A stretch of DNA of 6,624 nt from Dehalococcoidia bacterium (GCA_004376695.1 SOJB01000086.1:1-6624), one strand, 5' to 3'. Positions 1 through 5,063 are shown, counted from the first letter of the stretch. Numbers and translations are program-made. Notes: a model not told the origin generated them from the sequence alone.

Positions 1-293
1 GCTGCTACTGCTGCCACCGGAGCAGCGCTAATCCCGAATTCATGCTCCAGGCTTTTGACCAGGTCAGCCAGATCCAGCACTTGCATATTCTTGATGGCAG
101 TGAGAATCTCATCCTTGGTCAAACCTTTCGCCTCTTTCTTTGTCTTCGCAGCCTCCTTCACCTCCGTCTCCTTCACTTCTTTCCTTGTCTTCGCGGCCTC
201 CTTCACCTCCGCTTCCTTGACGTCCTTCTTTGCCTTTGCAGCCTTCTTGACCGCCCCTTCCTTGACGCCCCTCTCTGATTCCTCTGATGGCAT
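1..293 (-). CDS. rplL: 50S ribosomal protein L7/L12, N-terminal part, with a long repeat-built N-terminal extension (cut by window edge)
   Basis: L7/L12 forms the flexible ribosomal stalk that recruits translation GTPases; dimers bind the C-terminal helix of L10 through their N-terminal domain. From residue 58 the reading frame gives a typical L12 N-terminal domain (LTKDEILTAIKNMQVLDLAD, then LVKSLEHEFGIS), followed at residues 90-97 by the start of the Ala/Val-rich hinge, where the window ends. The C-terminal factor-binding domain lies outside. The start is the ATG at 291-293, preceded by GGAGGG (about 299-304), 14 bases after the rplJ stop. Family members normally begin just before the LTKDEIL-like segment, so residues 1-57 are extra. 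They are Lys/Ala/Glu-rich, with a 15-residue period. The identity is sure from the conserved domain and its position after rplJ. Whether all the protein carries the extension is less sure, because a TTG at 120-122 (residue 58) has GAGG and AAAGG upstream. Confidence 0.9.
   Translation of the reverse strand, partial: MPSEESERGVKEGAVKKAAKAKKDVKEAEVKEAAKTRKEVKETEVKEAAKTKKEAKGLTKDEILTAIKNMQVLDLADLVKSLEHEFGISAAPVAAVA
123..251 (-). repeat. Tandem 45-bp coding repeats in the rplL 5' region
   Basis: Two full units and one shorter one encode residues 15-29, 30-44 and 45-57 of L12. The first two units read VKKAAKAKKDVKEAE and VKEAAKTRKEVKETE, and the third starts VKEAAKTKKEAKG. The period is 15 residues (45 bp), and the DNA of units two and three is nearly identical over the VKEAAKT part. 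The composition resembles lysine/alanine-rich tails of nucleic-acid-binding proteins, and the heptad-like spacing could form a charged helix. The G/A-rich coding strand also contains repeated GGAGG-like strings. The protein-level repeat is plain; any function is inference. Confidence 0.85.
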
Positions 294-307
294 GATTCCC
301 TCCTTCG

Positions 308-829
308 TTATTGCTTGGTCGTTTGAGCCCTGCTCTGCAACACGTATAATAGCCCCCGCAGGGGAGAGCTAAGCACATTATGTAAAGTCGCCATAGGGGC
401 CTGTAATTGCCCGATCAGTCTGGAGATAAGAACTTCCCTGGATGGCAAATTGGCCAAGCTTACCACTTCCTCGGGAAGCAGAACTCGGTCTCCTAACAGC
501 CCACCTCTGATCTGGAGAGGCGATGCGGCTGATTTGATGTACTGGTTAAGAACTCTAGCTGTGCTAACTACATCATCATAGCCGAAAGCCAACGCAACGG
601 GACCCTCGATAATGGCCATGAGTTGTGGCTTACCTGCCTTGTCGGCGGCGCGATACACCAGAGTATTCTTCACTACATGATACTCGACATTGGCTTTTGC
701 CAGAGTAGCACGCAACTCAGTCATCTGTTTGGCAAGCATACCCTGGTAACTGGTAGCGATGATAATAGCGCTTCGCGACAAATCATCGGCTAGATTGCTT
801 ACTACTTGCATCTTCTTTTCTCTTAACAT
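308..829 (-). CDS. rplJ: 50S ribosomal protein L10
   Basis: L10 is the base of the ribosomal stalk. It binds 23S rRNA through its N-terminal domain and carries L12 dimers on its C-terminal helix. The 173-residue length is normal for bacterial L10. Family landmarks are the N-terminal EKKMQVV, the KNTL motif at residues 54-57, EGPVALAFG at 75-83, the LPSREVL segment near 129 and a long C-terminal helix (about 134-166) that would carry L12. The ATG at 827-829 fits the usual L10 start and has an AGAGAGAGG ribosome-binding stretch at 836-844. rplL follows after 14 bases, so the two are cotranscribed. The upstream leader suggests feedback control by the L10-L12 complex, as known in other bacteria. 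rplK and rplA are not upstream: the next gene is divergent, so the L10-L12 pair has its own promoter here. Confidence 0.97.
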   Translation of the reverse strand: MLREKKMQVVSNLADDLSRSAIIIATSYQGMLAKQMTELRATLAKANVEYHVVKNTLVYRAADKAGKPQLMAIIEGPVALAFGYDDVVSTARVLNQYIKSAASPLQIRGGLLGDRVLLPEEVVSLANLPSREVLISRLIGQLQAPMATLHNVLSSPLRGLLYVLQSRAQTTKQ

Positions 830-844
830 ATTCAGCCTCTCTCT

Positions 845-971
845 AATTCCTTCCTATGACGGGAGAGTGAGTCTACAACGAAAAATCCCTGTGCCAGCTG
901 ACACAGGGTTAGCCTCTAAGCCTGGGCAGGCAGCTCTTTTAAACGCTCACGGTACCTGCTGTCACTGGCGC
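845..971 (-). promoter_or_regulatory. Probable L10 leader (autoregulatory mRNA structure upstream of rplJ)
   Basis: About 125 bases lie between the predicted transcription start (near 971) and the rplJ ribosome-binding site. The RNA contains a GACAGCAGGU-like segment (about 954-963) that can pair with CUGCCUGCC (about 928-936), then a strong hairpin with a U tract. This position and general layout match the ribosomal L10 leader family, where the L10-L12 complex binds a folded region and represses expression. I recognise the context and elements but could not test against the family covariance model. Confidence 0.6.
880..908 (-). terminator. Attenuator-type intrinsic terminator in the rplJ leader
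   Basis: On the minus strand the RNA has a 9-bp stem, CCCUGUGUC with GGCACAGGG (one U-G wobble), a four-base loop AGCU, and then AUUUUU. The stem arms are 900-908 and 887-895, and the U tract is 881-885. It lies between the promoter and rplJ, so it would act as a premature terminator, as in leader attenuation. The plus-strand reading has no T tract, so it is directed at the rplJ transcript. Confidence 0.75.
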
Positions 972-977
972 CGATTC

Positions 978-983
978 ATTATA
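978..983 (-). promoter_or_regulatory. Extended -10 promoter for rplJ-rplL
   Basis: The minus strand reads TGTTATAAT: a perfect TATAAT preceded by TGn, the extended -10 motif. The -35 region 17-18 bases upstream (TTTCAC or TTTTCA, about 1001-1007) is poor, which fits an extended -10 promoter. Transcription would start near 971, just upstream of the leader. Confidence 0.65.
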
Positions 984-1051
984 ACACAAGGAATCGATTA
1001 GTGAAAACAAACGATTGGCTCCTCATTCATTTCCCTTATGTCAGGTAGAAG

Positions 1052-1060
1052 TGCTAGAAT
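1052..1060 (+). promoter_or_regulatory. Putative extended -10 promoter for the small four-cysteine gene
   Basis: TGCTAGAAT has a five-of-six match to TATAAT preceded by TGn. No convincing -35 box is seen (TTCCCT near 1031). It lies 23 bases before the start at 1084, giving a short untranslated leader containing GGGAG at 1071-1075. It is divergent from the rplJ promoter about 70 bases away. Confidence 0.45.
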
Positions 1061-1083
1061 TGGATTAGCCGGGAGAACTGAGA

Positions 1084-1410
1084 ATGGGTGATATTGTAGA
1101 TCAAGTCACGGCGCTTGTCAGATGTAAGGAATGTCCCTGGTATAAGAACTGCCTGACTCCGGTCCAGGTTAATACTGAAGACATCACACAGTTCAGGACG
1201 GTGATGCAGGGGACAAACCTCCCTGAACAGGCCAAAGGCGAACTGGATCAGCTGATGGAGAATATTACTTCTATGAGCCAGGAGATGATTCTTCAGAGTT
1301 GCCCTGTATTCACTCAGCGGCTCAAAGAGGATGCCAAGCTTGCCCGGCGAGTCAAGGAGATGATGCGAAATTGGGTGCAAGAGGGTGAGTCTAACGAGTT
1401 GCAGCGGTGA
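1084..1410 (+). CDS. Small cysteine-motif protein of unknown function
   Basis: A 108-residue soluble protein I do not recognise. It has four cysteines: C14 and C17 (RCKECPWY), C23 (KNCL) and C73 in a SCPVF context. The CX2CX5C cluster with one distant Cys-Pro is the kind of set that can hold zinc or an iron-sulfur cluster, but no named family is evident. It lacks a signal peptide and membrane segments; the second half is predicted helical and charged. The ATG start has GGGAG eight bases upstream and an extended -10 promoter before it. It is the first gene of a same-strand cluster, followed 90 bases later by a larger unknown gene. It is probably real: it has a good start site, and no alternative product is convincing in the overlapping minus-strand frames. 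Confidence 0.7.
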   Translation: MGDIVDQVTALVRCKECPWYKNCLTPVQVNTEDITQFRTVMQGTNLPEQAKGELDQLMENITSMSQEMILQSCPVFTQRLKEDAKLARRVKEMMRNWVQEGESNELQR

Positions 1411-1500
1411 GGGATTTGCTTGGCGCCTTTCCACTCAAGCCTGTGCTGGTATGAGGTACATTGAGGTTTCGGGGGATTTCTCCTATGGAGGGAGACAACC

Positions 1501-2214
1501 ATGTCAGAGCCATTGGGCCGAATAGAGAAGCCTGAAGCTGAGGGCTTTAGACGGGGAAAGAAGCTCTACCTTGTACCGCTTATGTATTTGAGCGAGGAAG
1601 CACCTGAGGAGTACAAAGAAAAACATAGTCGCTATTGGCGGCAAGTGGCAGAACAGCTACACAATCTAGCGTCGAAGGTCGGGAATGTAAGCCGGGTTTA
1701 TCATGAATCAGTCGTTCAGGCCGGCGAGGAAGGCTTGAAAGCTGCGGAAAGGCTGAATCCAGCCAGCTATCAGATTGCCAAGAGCCAGTGTGATCATGGT
1801 GCTATCTTTGAGCCGCTTGAAGAAAAGGAATCACTCGAAGAGGTTATGGACTGGCAGAGATGCCTAATGCTGGGCTTCATGAGTGAGAAGGTGGAACGGA
1901 AGGTCTTCGAGCTCTATCTTGAGGCGGGAAAGAGGAGAAATGAAGCTGTGGCTAAGAAGATAGGTGAGACACTCAAAGACGATGAGGCCGGGCTTCTCTT
2001 CATCAGAGAGGGACACTCGGTGCAATTCCCGGCTGAGATAGAGGTGTTCAGCGTTTTCCCGCCGGCTCTGGATGAGATACACCGCTGGCACCGTGACCAG
2101 GCCAGGCTGGGGATGGAGAAGCCGGCAGAGAAGAGCCAGGAGAAGACCGAAGAAGAGGCTGAGGAGGTCAAGAAAAAGACCAGGAGAAGGACGAAAGGAA
2201 AGCCTGAAAGGTAG
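1501..2214 (+). CDS. Conserved-looking protein of unknown function with charged C-terminal tail
   Basis: A 237-residue cytoplasmic protein I do not recognise. The ATG is preceded by a strong GGAGGGAG (1487-1494). The N-terminal segment has RRGKKLYLVPLMY (about residues 18-30), followed by a long, mainly helical charged middle. A compact stretch around residues 165-196 (GLLFIREGHSVQFP, then VFPPALDEIHRWHRD) looks like a folded beta-strand/helix unit. Residues from about 205 to the end form a Lys/Glu/Arg-rich tail ending KKKTRRRTKGKPER, likely disordered and possibly binding nucleic acid. The GLLFIREGH-type strand followed by a helix faintly recalls release-factor-like (eRF1/baeRF) C-terminal domains, but that is a guess I cannot support from motifs. 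The Memo-family gene begins 22 bases after the stop, so the two are probably cotranscribed. Confidence 0.85.
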   Translation: MSEPLGRIEKPEAEGFRRGKKLYLVPLMYLSEEAPEEYKEKHSRYWRQVAEQLHNLASKVGNVSRVYHESVVQAGEEGLKAAERLNPASYQIAKSQCDHGAIFEPLEEKESLEEVMDWQRCLMLGFMSEKVERKVFELYLEAGKRRNEAVAKKIGETLKDDEAGLLFIREGHSVQFPAEIEVFSVFPPALDEIHRWHRDQARLGMEKPAEKSQEKTEEEAEEVKKKTRRRTKGKPER

Positions 2215-2236
2215 CCCATTTCTACGTGGGTGTGTT

Positions 2237-3070
2237 ATGAAGGCAAGAAAACCTGCTGTTTCCGGTATGTTTTATGCCGGAACTGCCAGAGAATTGGAAG
2301 AGCAAATCAAGTGGTGCTATAAGCACGAACTCGGACCCGGTGCTGTGCCACGTGTCAATAGCAGAGGACTGAGGGAGATTGTGGCTATCGTTGTGCCTCA
2401 CGCTGGCTATTACTACTCTGGGCCGGTAGCAGCCCACGCCTACAACGAACTTGCTGATGACGGAGTACCTGATACCGCAGTGATACTTGGACCTAACCAC
2501 ACCGGGTACGGGTACCCTGTTTCCGTCTGGGTAGGAGGCGTCTGGAACACTCCCTTCGGTGAGGTAGAGATAAATGAGGCGCTTGCCCAAAGGCTTCTCG
2601 GGGAAGTGATCCAAGCCGACGAGACGGCTCATATGCGTGAGCATAGCATAGAAGTCCAGTTGCCCTGGCTTCAGCACCTGTATGAGAGTGTAAGAATTGT
2701 GCCCATAGCTATGCTGGCTCAAGACATAGAAACTGCTCGGGCAGTAGGTAAGGCCATTTCCCGGTCAGACGACAACCTGATCATCATCGCCAGCAGTGAT
2801 TTTACGCACTATGAGCCGCACAATATAGCTATGGAAAGGGATGGCTCTGTTATAGAGGCCATACTCAATCTTGATGAGGAAGAGCTATATGAGCGTTGTG
2901 AACGCCTCAACTGTACAATGTGCGGATATGGTCCGGTGGCTTCAGCTATTGTGGCAGCGAAAGAAATGGAAGCCAAAAGGGCTAGTTTGTTGAAGTATGC
3001 CACCAGCGGAGACACGAGCGGCGATTTCTCTCAGGTCGTCGGCTATGGCTCCATCGTGATAAGACGGTAA
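2237..3070 (+). CDS. amrB: Memo-family protein (AmmeMemoRadiSam system protein B)
   Basis: The 277-residue protein has the usual length of the Memo (DUF52) family, related in fold to class III dioxygenases. Landmarks are KPAVSGMFY at the N-terminus, VPHAGYYYSG (H55), LGPNHTG (H88), EHSIEVQLPWL (H136), SSDFTHY (D188, H191) and CGYGPVA (C229). H55, H88 and C229 correspond to the His-His-Cys metal site of human MEMO1 (H49, H81, C244). In many prokaryotes the gene travels with an AMMECR1 protein and a radical SAM protein in a proposed protein- or RNA-modification system; neither partner is in this window. I chose ATG 2237 because family members begin with this R-K-P-A-V-x-G-x-F-Y block. The frame is open upstream to 2072, but that part overlaps the preceding gene. 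The ribosome-binding site is weak (GTGGG at 2226-2230), so translational coupling to the gene ending 22 bases upstream is likely. Confidence 0.93.
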   Translation: MKARKPAVSGMFYAGTARELEEQIKWCYKHELGPGAVPRVNSRGLREIVAIVVPHAGYYYSGPVAAHAYNELADDGVPDTAVILGPNHTGYGYPVSVWVGGVWNTPFGEVEINEALAQRLLGEVIQADETAHMREHSIEVQLPWLQHLYESVRIVPIAMLAQDIETARAVGKAISRSDDNLIIIASSDFTHYEPHNIAMERDGSVIEAILNLDEEELYERCERLNCTMCGYGPVASAIVAAKEMEAKRASLLKYATSGDTSGDFSQVVGYGSIVIRR

Positions 3071-3081
3071 CCTGAACATCA

Positions 3082-3546
3082 CTATTGAGAACTGATTATC
3101 TCGCCTTGCACCTCTCCGTCGATTATGAGGATGCCAAAAGAATCTGTGGACGTTCCCGGGTTGAAAAGGAGAACGCCGTCGATGACCTTGTTTTGGGATC
3201 GGTGAGAGTGACCATAGACGATGACATCAACCTGATCCCCGTCGAACACTTTCCCTATCCTCTCTTCTATTTCCCCGGGACCGCCTGAGCCGTGAGTTAT
3301 TCCGATCCTTTTGCCTGCTATTTCAAGTATGTCCTTGACGGGTAGTATAGTCCTTAGCTGCATGGAATCCATATTACCTTGGACTGCCTTCACCTCTCTT
3401 AGTTGTTTAAGCTCCCTGAGTGCCTGGACATCTGTGACATCTCCAGCGTGGATTATCAAATCCGCCGTGGAGATTGCATGAATTATCTTCTTGGGGATGT
3501 CCTCAAGTCGACTCACATGAGTATCGGCAAGCACAACTATGCGCAT
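3082..3546 (-). CDS. YfcE/MJ0936-type metallophosphoesterase
   Basis: A 154-residue calcineurin-like phosphodiesterase of the small YfcE/MJ0936 class, which hydrolyses phosphodiesters with two bound metal ions; the natural substrate is usually unknown. All metal-binding motifs are present in order: D8-x-H10 (VVLADTH), GD at 35-36 (IIHAGDV), GN at 57-58 (VQGNMDS), H85 (ITHGSGG) and GHSH at 112-115 (VIVYGHSHR). The start is the ATG at 3544-3546 because AAGGAGGAC (3551-3559) is a near-perfect ribosome-binding site and family proteins begin MRIVVLADTH-like. A longer start (GTG at 3615, overlapping the upstream stop) would add 23 residues without family support. It lies 65 bases after the small gene at 3612-3839 and is probably cotranscribed. 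It converges with the Memo gene, with 11 bases between stops. Confidence 0.93.
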   Translation of the reverse strand: MRIVVLADTHVSRLEDIPKKIIHAISTADLIIHAGDVTDVQALRELKQLREVKAVQGNMDSMQLRTILPVKDILEIAGKRIGITHGSGGPGEIEERIGKVFDGDQVDVIVYGHSHRSQNKVIDGVLLFNPGTSTDSFGILIIDGEVQGEIISSQ

Positions 3547-3611
3547 AACAGTCCTCCTTGAATCGACTGCACCAATAATACCATCACGGATGAAGGACTG
3601 GAAAGCCCTTC

Positions 3612-3839
3612 TCACCGATGGTCTTGGGAGGTGATTTGTCTCACCAACTGTATGGTTTTGTCCGCTCTTGATAGCGAGAAGGATAGCCCTAGTTGTCTAA
3701 GCTCTTCGTAGCCCAGTCCCTCGAACAGCTTTCGTCCGGCTACTCTGGTCATCTCGTCATAGATAGCCGGCCACTCAGGGGTCCGCCTCCGGGCACAGAA
3801 GAGAACAAAATCACGAAGCTTGGGGGGTATATCATCCAC
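3612..3839 (-). CDS. Small protein of unknown function
   Basis: A 75-residue ORF with GTG start (3837-3839). The protein is soluble and mixed charged, with RDFVLFCARRRTPEWPAIYD in the first half and EGLGYEELRQLGLSFSL in the second. The pattern (helix, EWPAIYDEM, GLGYEELR) looks like a compact helical domain rather than random translation, but I do not know the family. No Shine-Dalgarno sequence precedes the GTG. A good sigma-70-type promoter (-10 at 3849-3854) would start transcription within about three bases of it, so the mRNA may be leaderless. The phosphoesterase gene follows on the same strand. The alternative is a chance ORF, made less likely by the promoter and protein-like composition. 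Confidence 0.6.
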   Translation of the reverse strand: MDDIPPKLRDFVLFCARRRTPEWPAIYDEMTRVAGRKLFEGLGYEELRQLGLSFSLSRADKTIQLVRQITSQDHR

Positions 3840-3848
3840 GATATTGCT

Positions 3849-3877
3849 ATTCTATGCCCGGAATCCTAATTTAACAA
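3849..3877 (-). promoter_or_regulatory. Promoter for the small gene and the phosphoesterase
   Basis: On the minus strand TTGTTA (3872-3877), a 17-base spacer and TAGAAT (3849-3854) form a reasonable sigma-70-type promoter (four and five matches of six). The expected start point near 3842 is almost at the GTG start codon at 3839. The -10 overlaps the stop codon of the upstream frameshifted remnant. Confidence 0.55.
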
Positions 3878-3972
3878 GCCTGCTTATGGCTGCTGGAATG
3901 ACATCCTCTGCCTTATGCTACCTTGGATAATCCCCTGCTCAAGGCTTGAACCTCATCCTTGTCCTTTGCCAC
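3852..3972 (-). pseudogene. Frameshifted remnant of a small ORF between rnpB and the phosphoesterase pair
   Basis: The minus strand from a GTG at 3970-3972 reads VAKDKDEVQALSRGLSKVA and hits TAA at 3913-3915. Ignoring the single base at 3915, the frame continues as KAEDVIPAAISRLVKLGFRA to a TAG at 3852-3854. The joined 39-residue product looks like one helical segment, so a one-base insertion (or sequencing error) in a short gene or gene tail is the simplest reading. I cannot name a family, there is no clear ribosome-binding site, and it may be part of a longer lost gene. It could also be chance. Confidence 0.35.
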
Positions 3973-3978
3973 ACGTGG

Positions 3979-3998
3979 GCCCGGGGAAAATTCCGGGC
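3979..3998 (-). repeat. GC-rich inverted repeat at the rnpB 3' end, possible terminator or processing structure
   Basis: GCCCGG (3993-3998) and CCGGGC (3979-3984) form a six-bp stem around an eight-base A/U-rich loop. There is no following U tract, so it is not a standard intrinsic terminator. Three bases overlap the 3' strand of rnpB helix P1, so the two structures would compete. Confidence 0.3.
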
Positions 3999-4400
3999 GA
4001 GTAAACCTGTAAGCCGAGTTCTGTACCCCGACCGCGTCGGGGTGGTGACCATCCATCTAGCCCTGATGTTGCCACCAGGGTCAAGCGACCAACCCGAGGG
4101 CCTCGGCCGAGCACCTTAAACTTACCCCAGAGCCTTGAGACTTCGGAGCAGTTGCGCCCACTTATTCGGTCTTGCTCCGGGTGGGGTTTGCCCAGCCAAC
4201 CAGTCTCCTGGCTGCTGGTGAGCTCTTACCTCACCATTTCACCCTTACCCGCACTGGCTAAGCCAGCCGCTGGCGGTGTGTTTCTGTGGCACTTTCCGTA
4301 GGGTCACCCCTCCTGGGTGTTACCCAGCACCCTGCTCGGTGGAGCTCGGACTTTCCTCCCTGGCAAAGCGAATCCAGAGCGATCACCCGGTTTACTCGCC
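3996..4400 (-). ncRNA. rnpB: RNase P RNA, bacterial type A
   Basis: This is the catalytic RNA of ribonuclease P, which removes 5' leaders from tRNA precursors. Conserved blocks on the minus strand are GAGGAAAGUCCG (4347-4358), GGUAAGGGUGAAA with GGUAAGAGCUCACC further on, CCACCCGGAGCAAGACC with AAUA, and near the 3' end ACAGAACUCGGCUUACA (4008-4024). The outermost helix P1 is a perfect 12-bp pairing of GGCGAGUAAACC (4389-4400) with GGUUUACUCGCC (3996-4007). This fixes the ends to within a few bases and gives about 405 nt, typical of type A. A strong promoter sits directly upstream, with its predicted start at the P1 5' end. The plus-strand ORFs across this region are shadows. Confidence 0.97.
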
Positions 4401-4407
4401 CAAATCC

Positions 4408-4436
4408 ATTTTATAGTCAACCACAACAAAGGTCAA
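4408..4436 (-). promoter_or_regulatory. rnpB promoter
   Basis: On the minus strand TTGACC (4431-4436), 17 bases, TAAAAT (4408-4413): five of six matches in each box and ideal spacing. The expected start is about 4400-4401, exactly at the first base of RNase P RNA helix P1, so no 5' leader would need removal. Confidence 0.85.
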
Positions 4437-4680
4437 ATCCTGACAGTGATTGTCCTGCAGTGCAGATCGGCTCCCTCATCAGTTTCCTACAGCACAGATG
4501 AACTCGGCATGAGAACAGGATGATCCACCAGTCCGATGTTAACACTTCGCGGTTGCATCCTAGCCTTCTCTTCGACCGTGGAAACACGCACTAACCAACT
4601 CAAAGGGGTCAGCATACTGAACAAGGCAGGGAGTTTCTCCACTTGAGGAACATGAGACTAAACGAAGATAACGTTCTTGT

Positions 4681-4699
4681 GCGGGTCAACACCACCCGC
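4681..4699. repeat. Short inverted repeat (hairpin)
   Basis: GCGGGT (4681-4686) and ACCCGC (4694-4699) make a perfect six-bp stem with a seven-base loop. No T tract follows on either strand. Its role is unknown. Confidence 0.4.
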
Positions 4700-4721
4700 C
4701 AGTCAAGCGCGGTTGTGTAGA

Positions 4722-4741
4722 GGCATATCGTAGCATATGCC
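4722..4741. repeat. Perfect seven-bp inverted repeat (hairpin)
   Basis: GGCATAT (4722-4728), loop CGTAGC, ATATGCC (4735-4741). It lies 22 bases after the previous hairpin. There is no T tract, so termination is unlikely; it could be a protein-binding palindrome or part of a structured RNA. Confidence 0.45.
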
Positions 4742-4964
4742 GGATTTGCCCGCAGTGGTCAAGAATGGTATCCTTAGCTGCTACAGAAGACTAGTAAGCG
4801 GTTTCCCTCGAAGGGCCGCCTTGCTCGTGAAGTACCGTCAGGTCATAGCCCGTTTAGTCCGATCTGTTGGCAAACCATTAACGCTTCTCCGTCTGCTGTT
4901 TCAAGCCGGCGGCAGATAGAGATGTGGCACAGCAACAGCCACGTGGTTCGCGAGTTATGAGTGG

Positions 4965-4998
4965 GGCAGGCTGTCTCTCCTCTAGCTTTGGGCCTGCC
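4965..4998 (+). promoter_or_regulatory. Possible 5' leader hairpin of the dehydrogenase gene
   Basis: GGCAGGC (4965-4971) pairs perfectly with GCCTGCC (4992-4998) around a 20-base pyrimidine-rich loop. It lies 65 bases upstream of the start codon at 5064. The loop sequence CTCTCC (4975-4980) could pair, with one wobble, with GGGGAG (5054-5059) of the ribosome-binding site. The stem is visible; regulation is only inferred. Confidence 0.35.
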
Positions 4999-5063
4999 GG
5001 GGGCCGGAAATGCATTAACTGAGGGAAGACACCGCCAGCGACGAGAAAAAAGGGGGGAGCAAT

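Larger units (their letters stand above)
4437..5063. other. Long intergenic stretch without a supportable gene
   Basis: About 630 bases between the rnpB promoter and the dehydrogenase gene. All six frames are broken into short pieces with no recognisable protein motif, and I see no tRNA, tmRNA or SRP RNA signature. The only plus-strand frame of any length (60 codons from 4737) lacks a ribosome-binding site and overlaps an inverted repeat. A 22-codon frame from 4652 has a GAGGAA before its ATG, but nothing else supports it. Three hairpins are visible (4681-4699, 4722-4741, 4965-4998). It may hold decayed sequence, an unrecognised RNA, or the leader of the dehydrogenase gene. Confidence 0.6.

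Noticed and set aside
109..378. Gly/Arg-rich minus-strand ORF of 89 codons
   Set aside because: It is an out-of-frame reading of the rplL repeats and the end of rplJ; the L12 frame is clearly the real one.
2072..2236. N-terminal extension of the Memo protein by 55 residues
   Set aside because: The extra part is an Arg-rich out-of-frame reading of the preceding gene's charged tail, and the family start is at 2237.
3547..3615. Longer GTG start for the phosphoesterase
   Set aside because: The near-perfect AAGGAGGA site before 3546 and the family N-terminus (MRIVVLADTH) favour the shorter form.
4286..4523. Plus-strand ORFs over the RNase P region
   Set aside because: They run antisense through rnpB conserved blocks and its promoter, and are shadows of the RNA gene.
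4737..4919. A 60-codon plus-strand ORF after rnpB
   Set aside because: It has no ribosome-binding site, its start lies inside an inverted repeat, and the protein has no recognisable motif; it is likely chance.
4437..5063. tRNA, tmRNA or SRP RNA
   Set aside because: GGTCAAATCC, GGTTCGCG and ATCCACCA strings were checked, but no T arm, acceptor pairing or tag-peptide frame forms around them.
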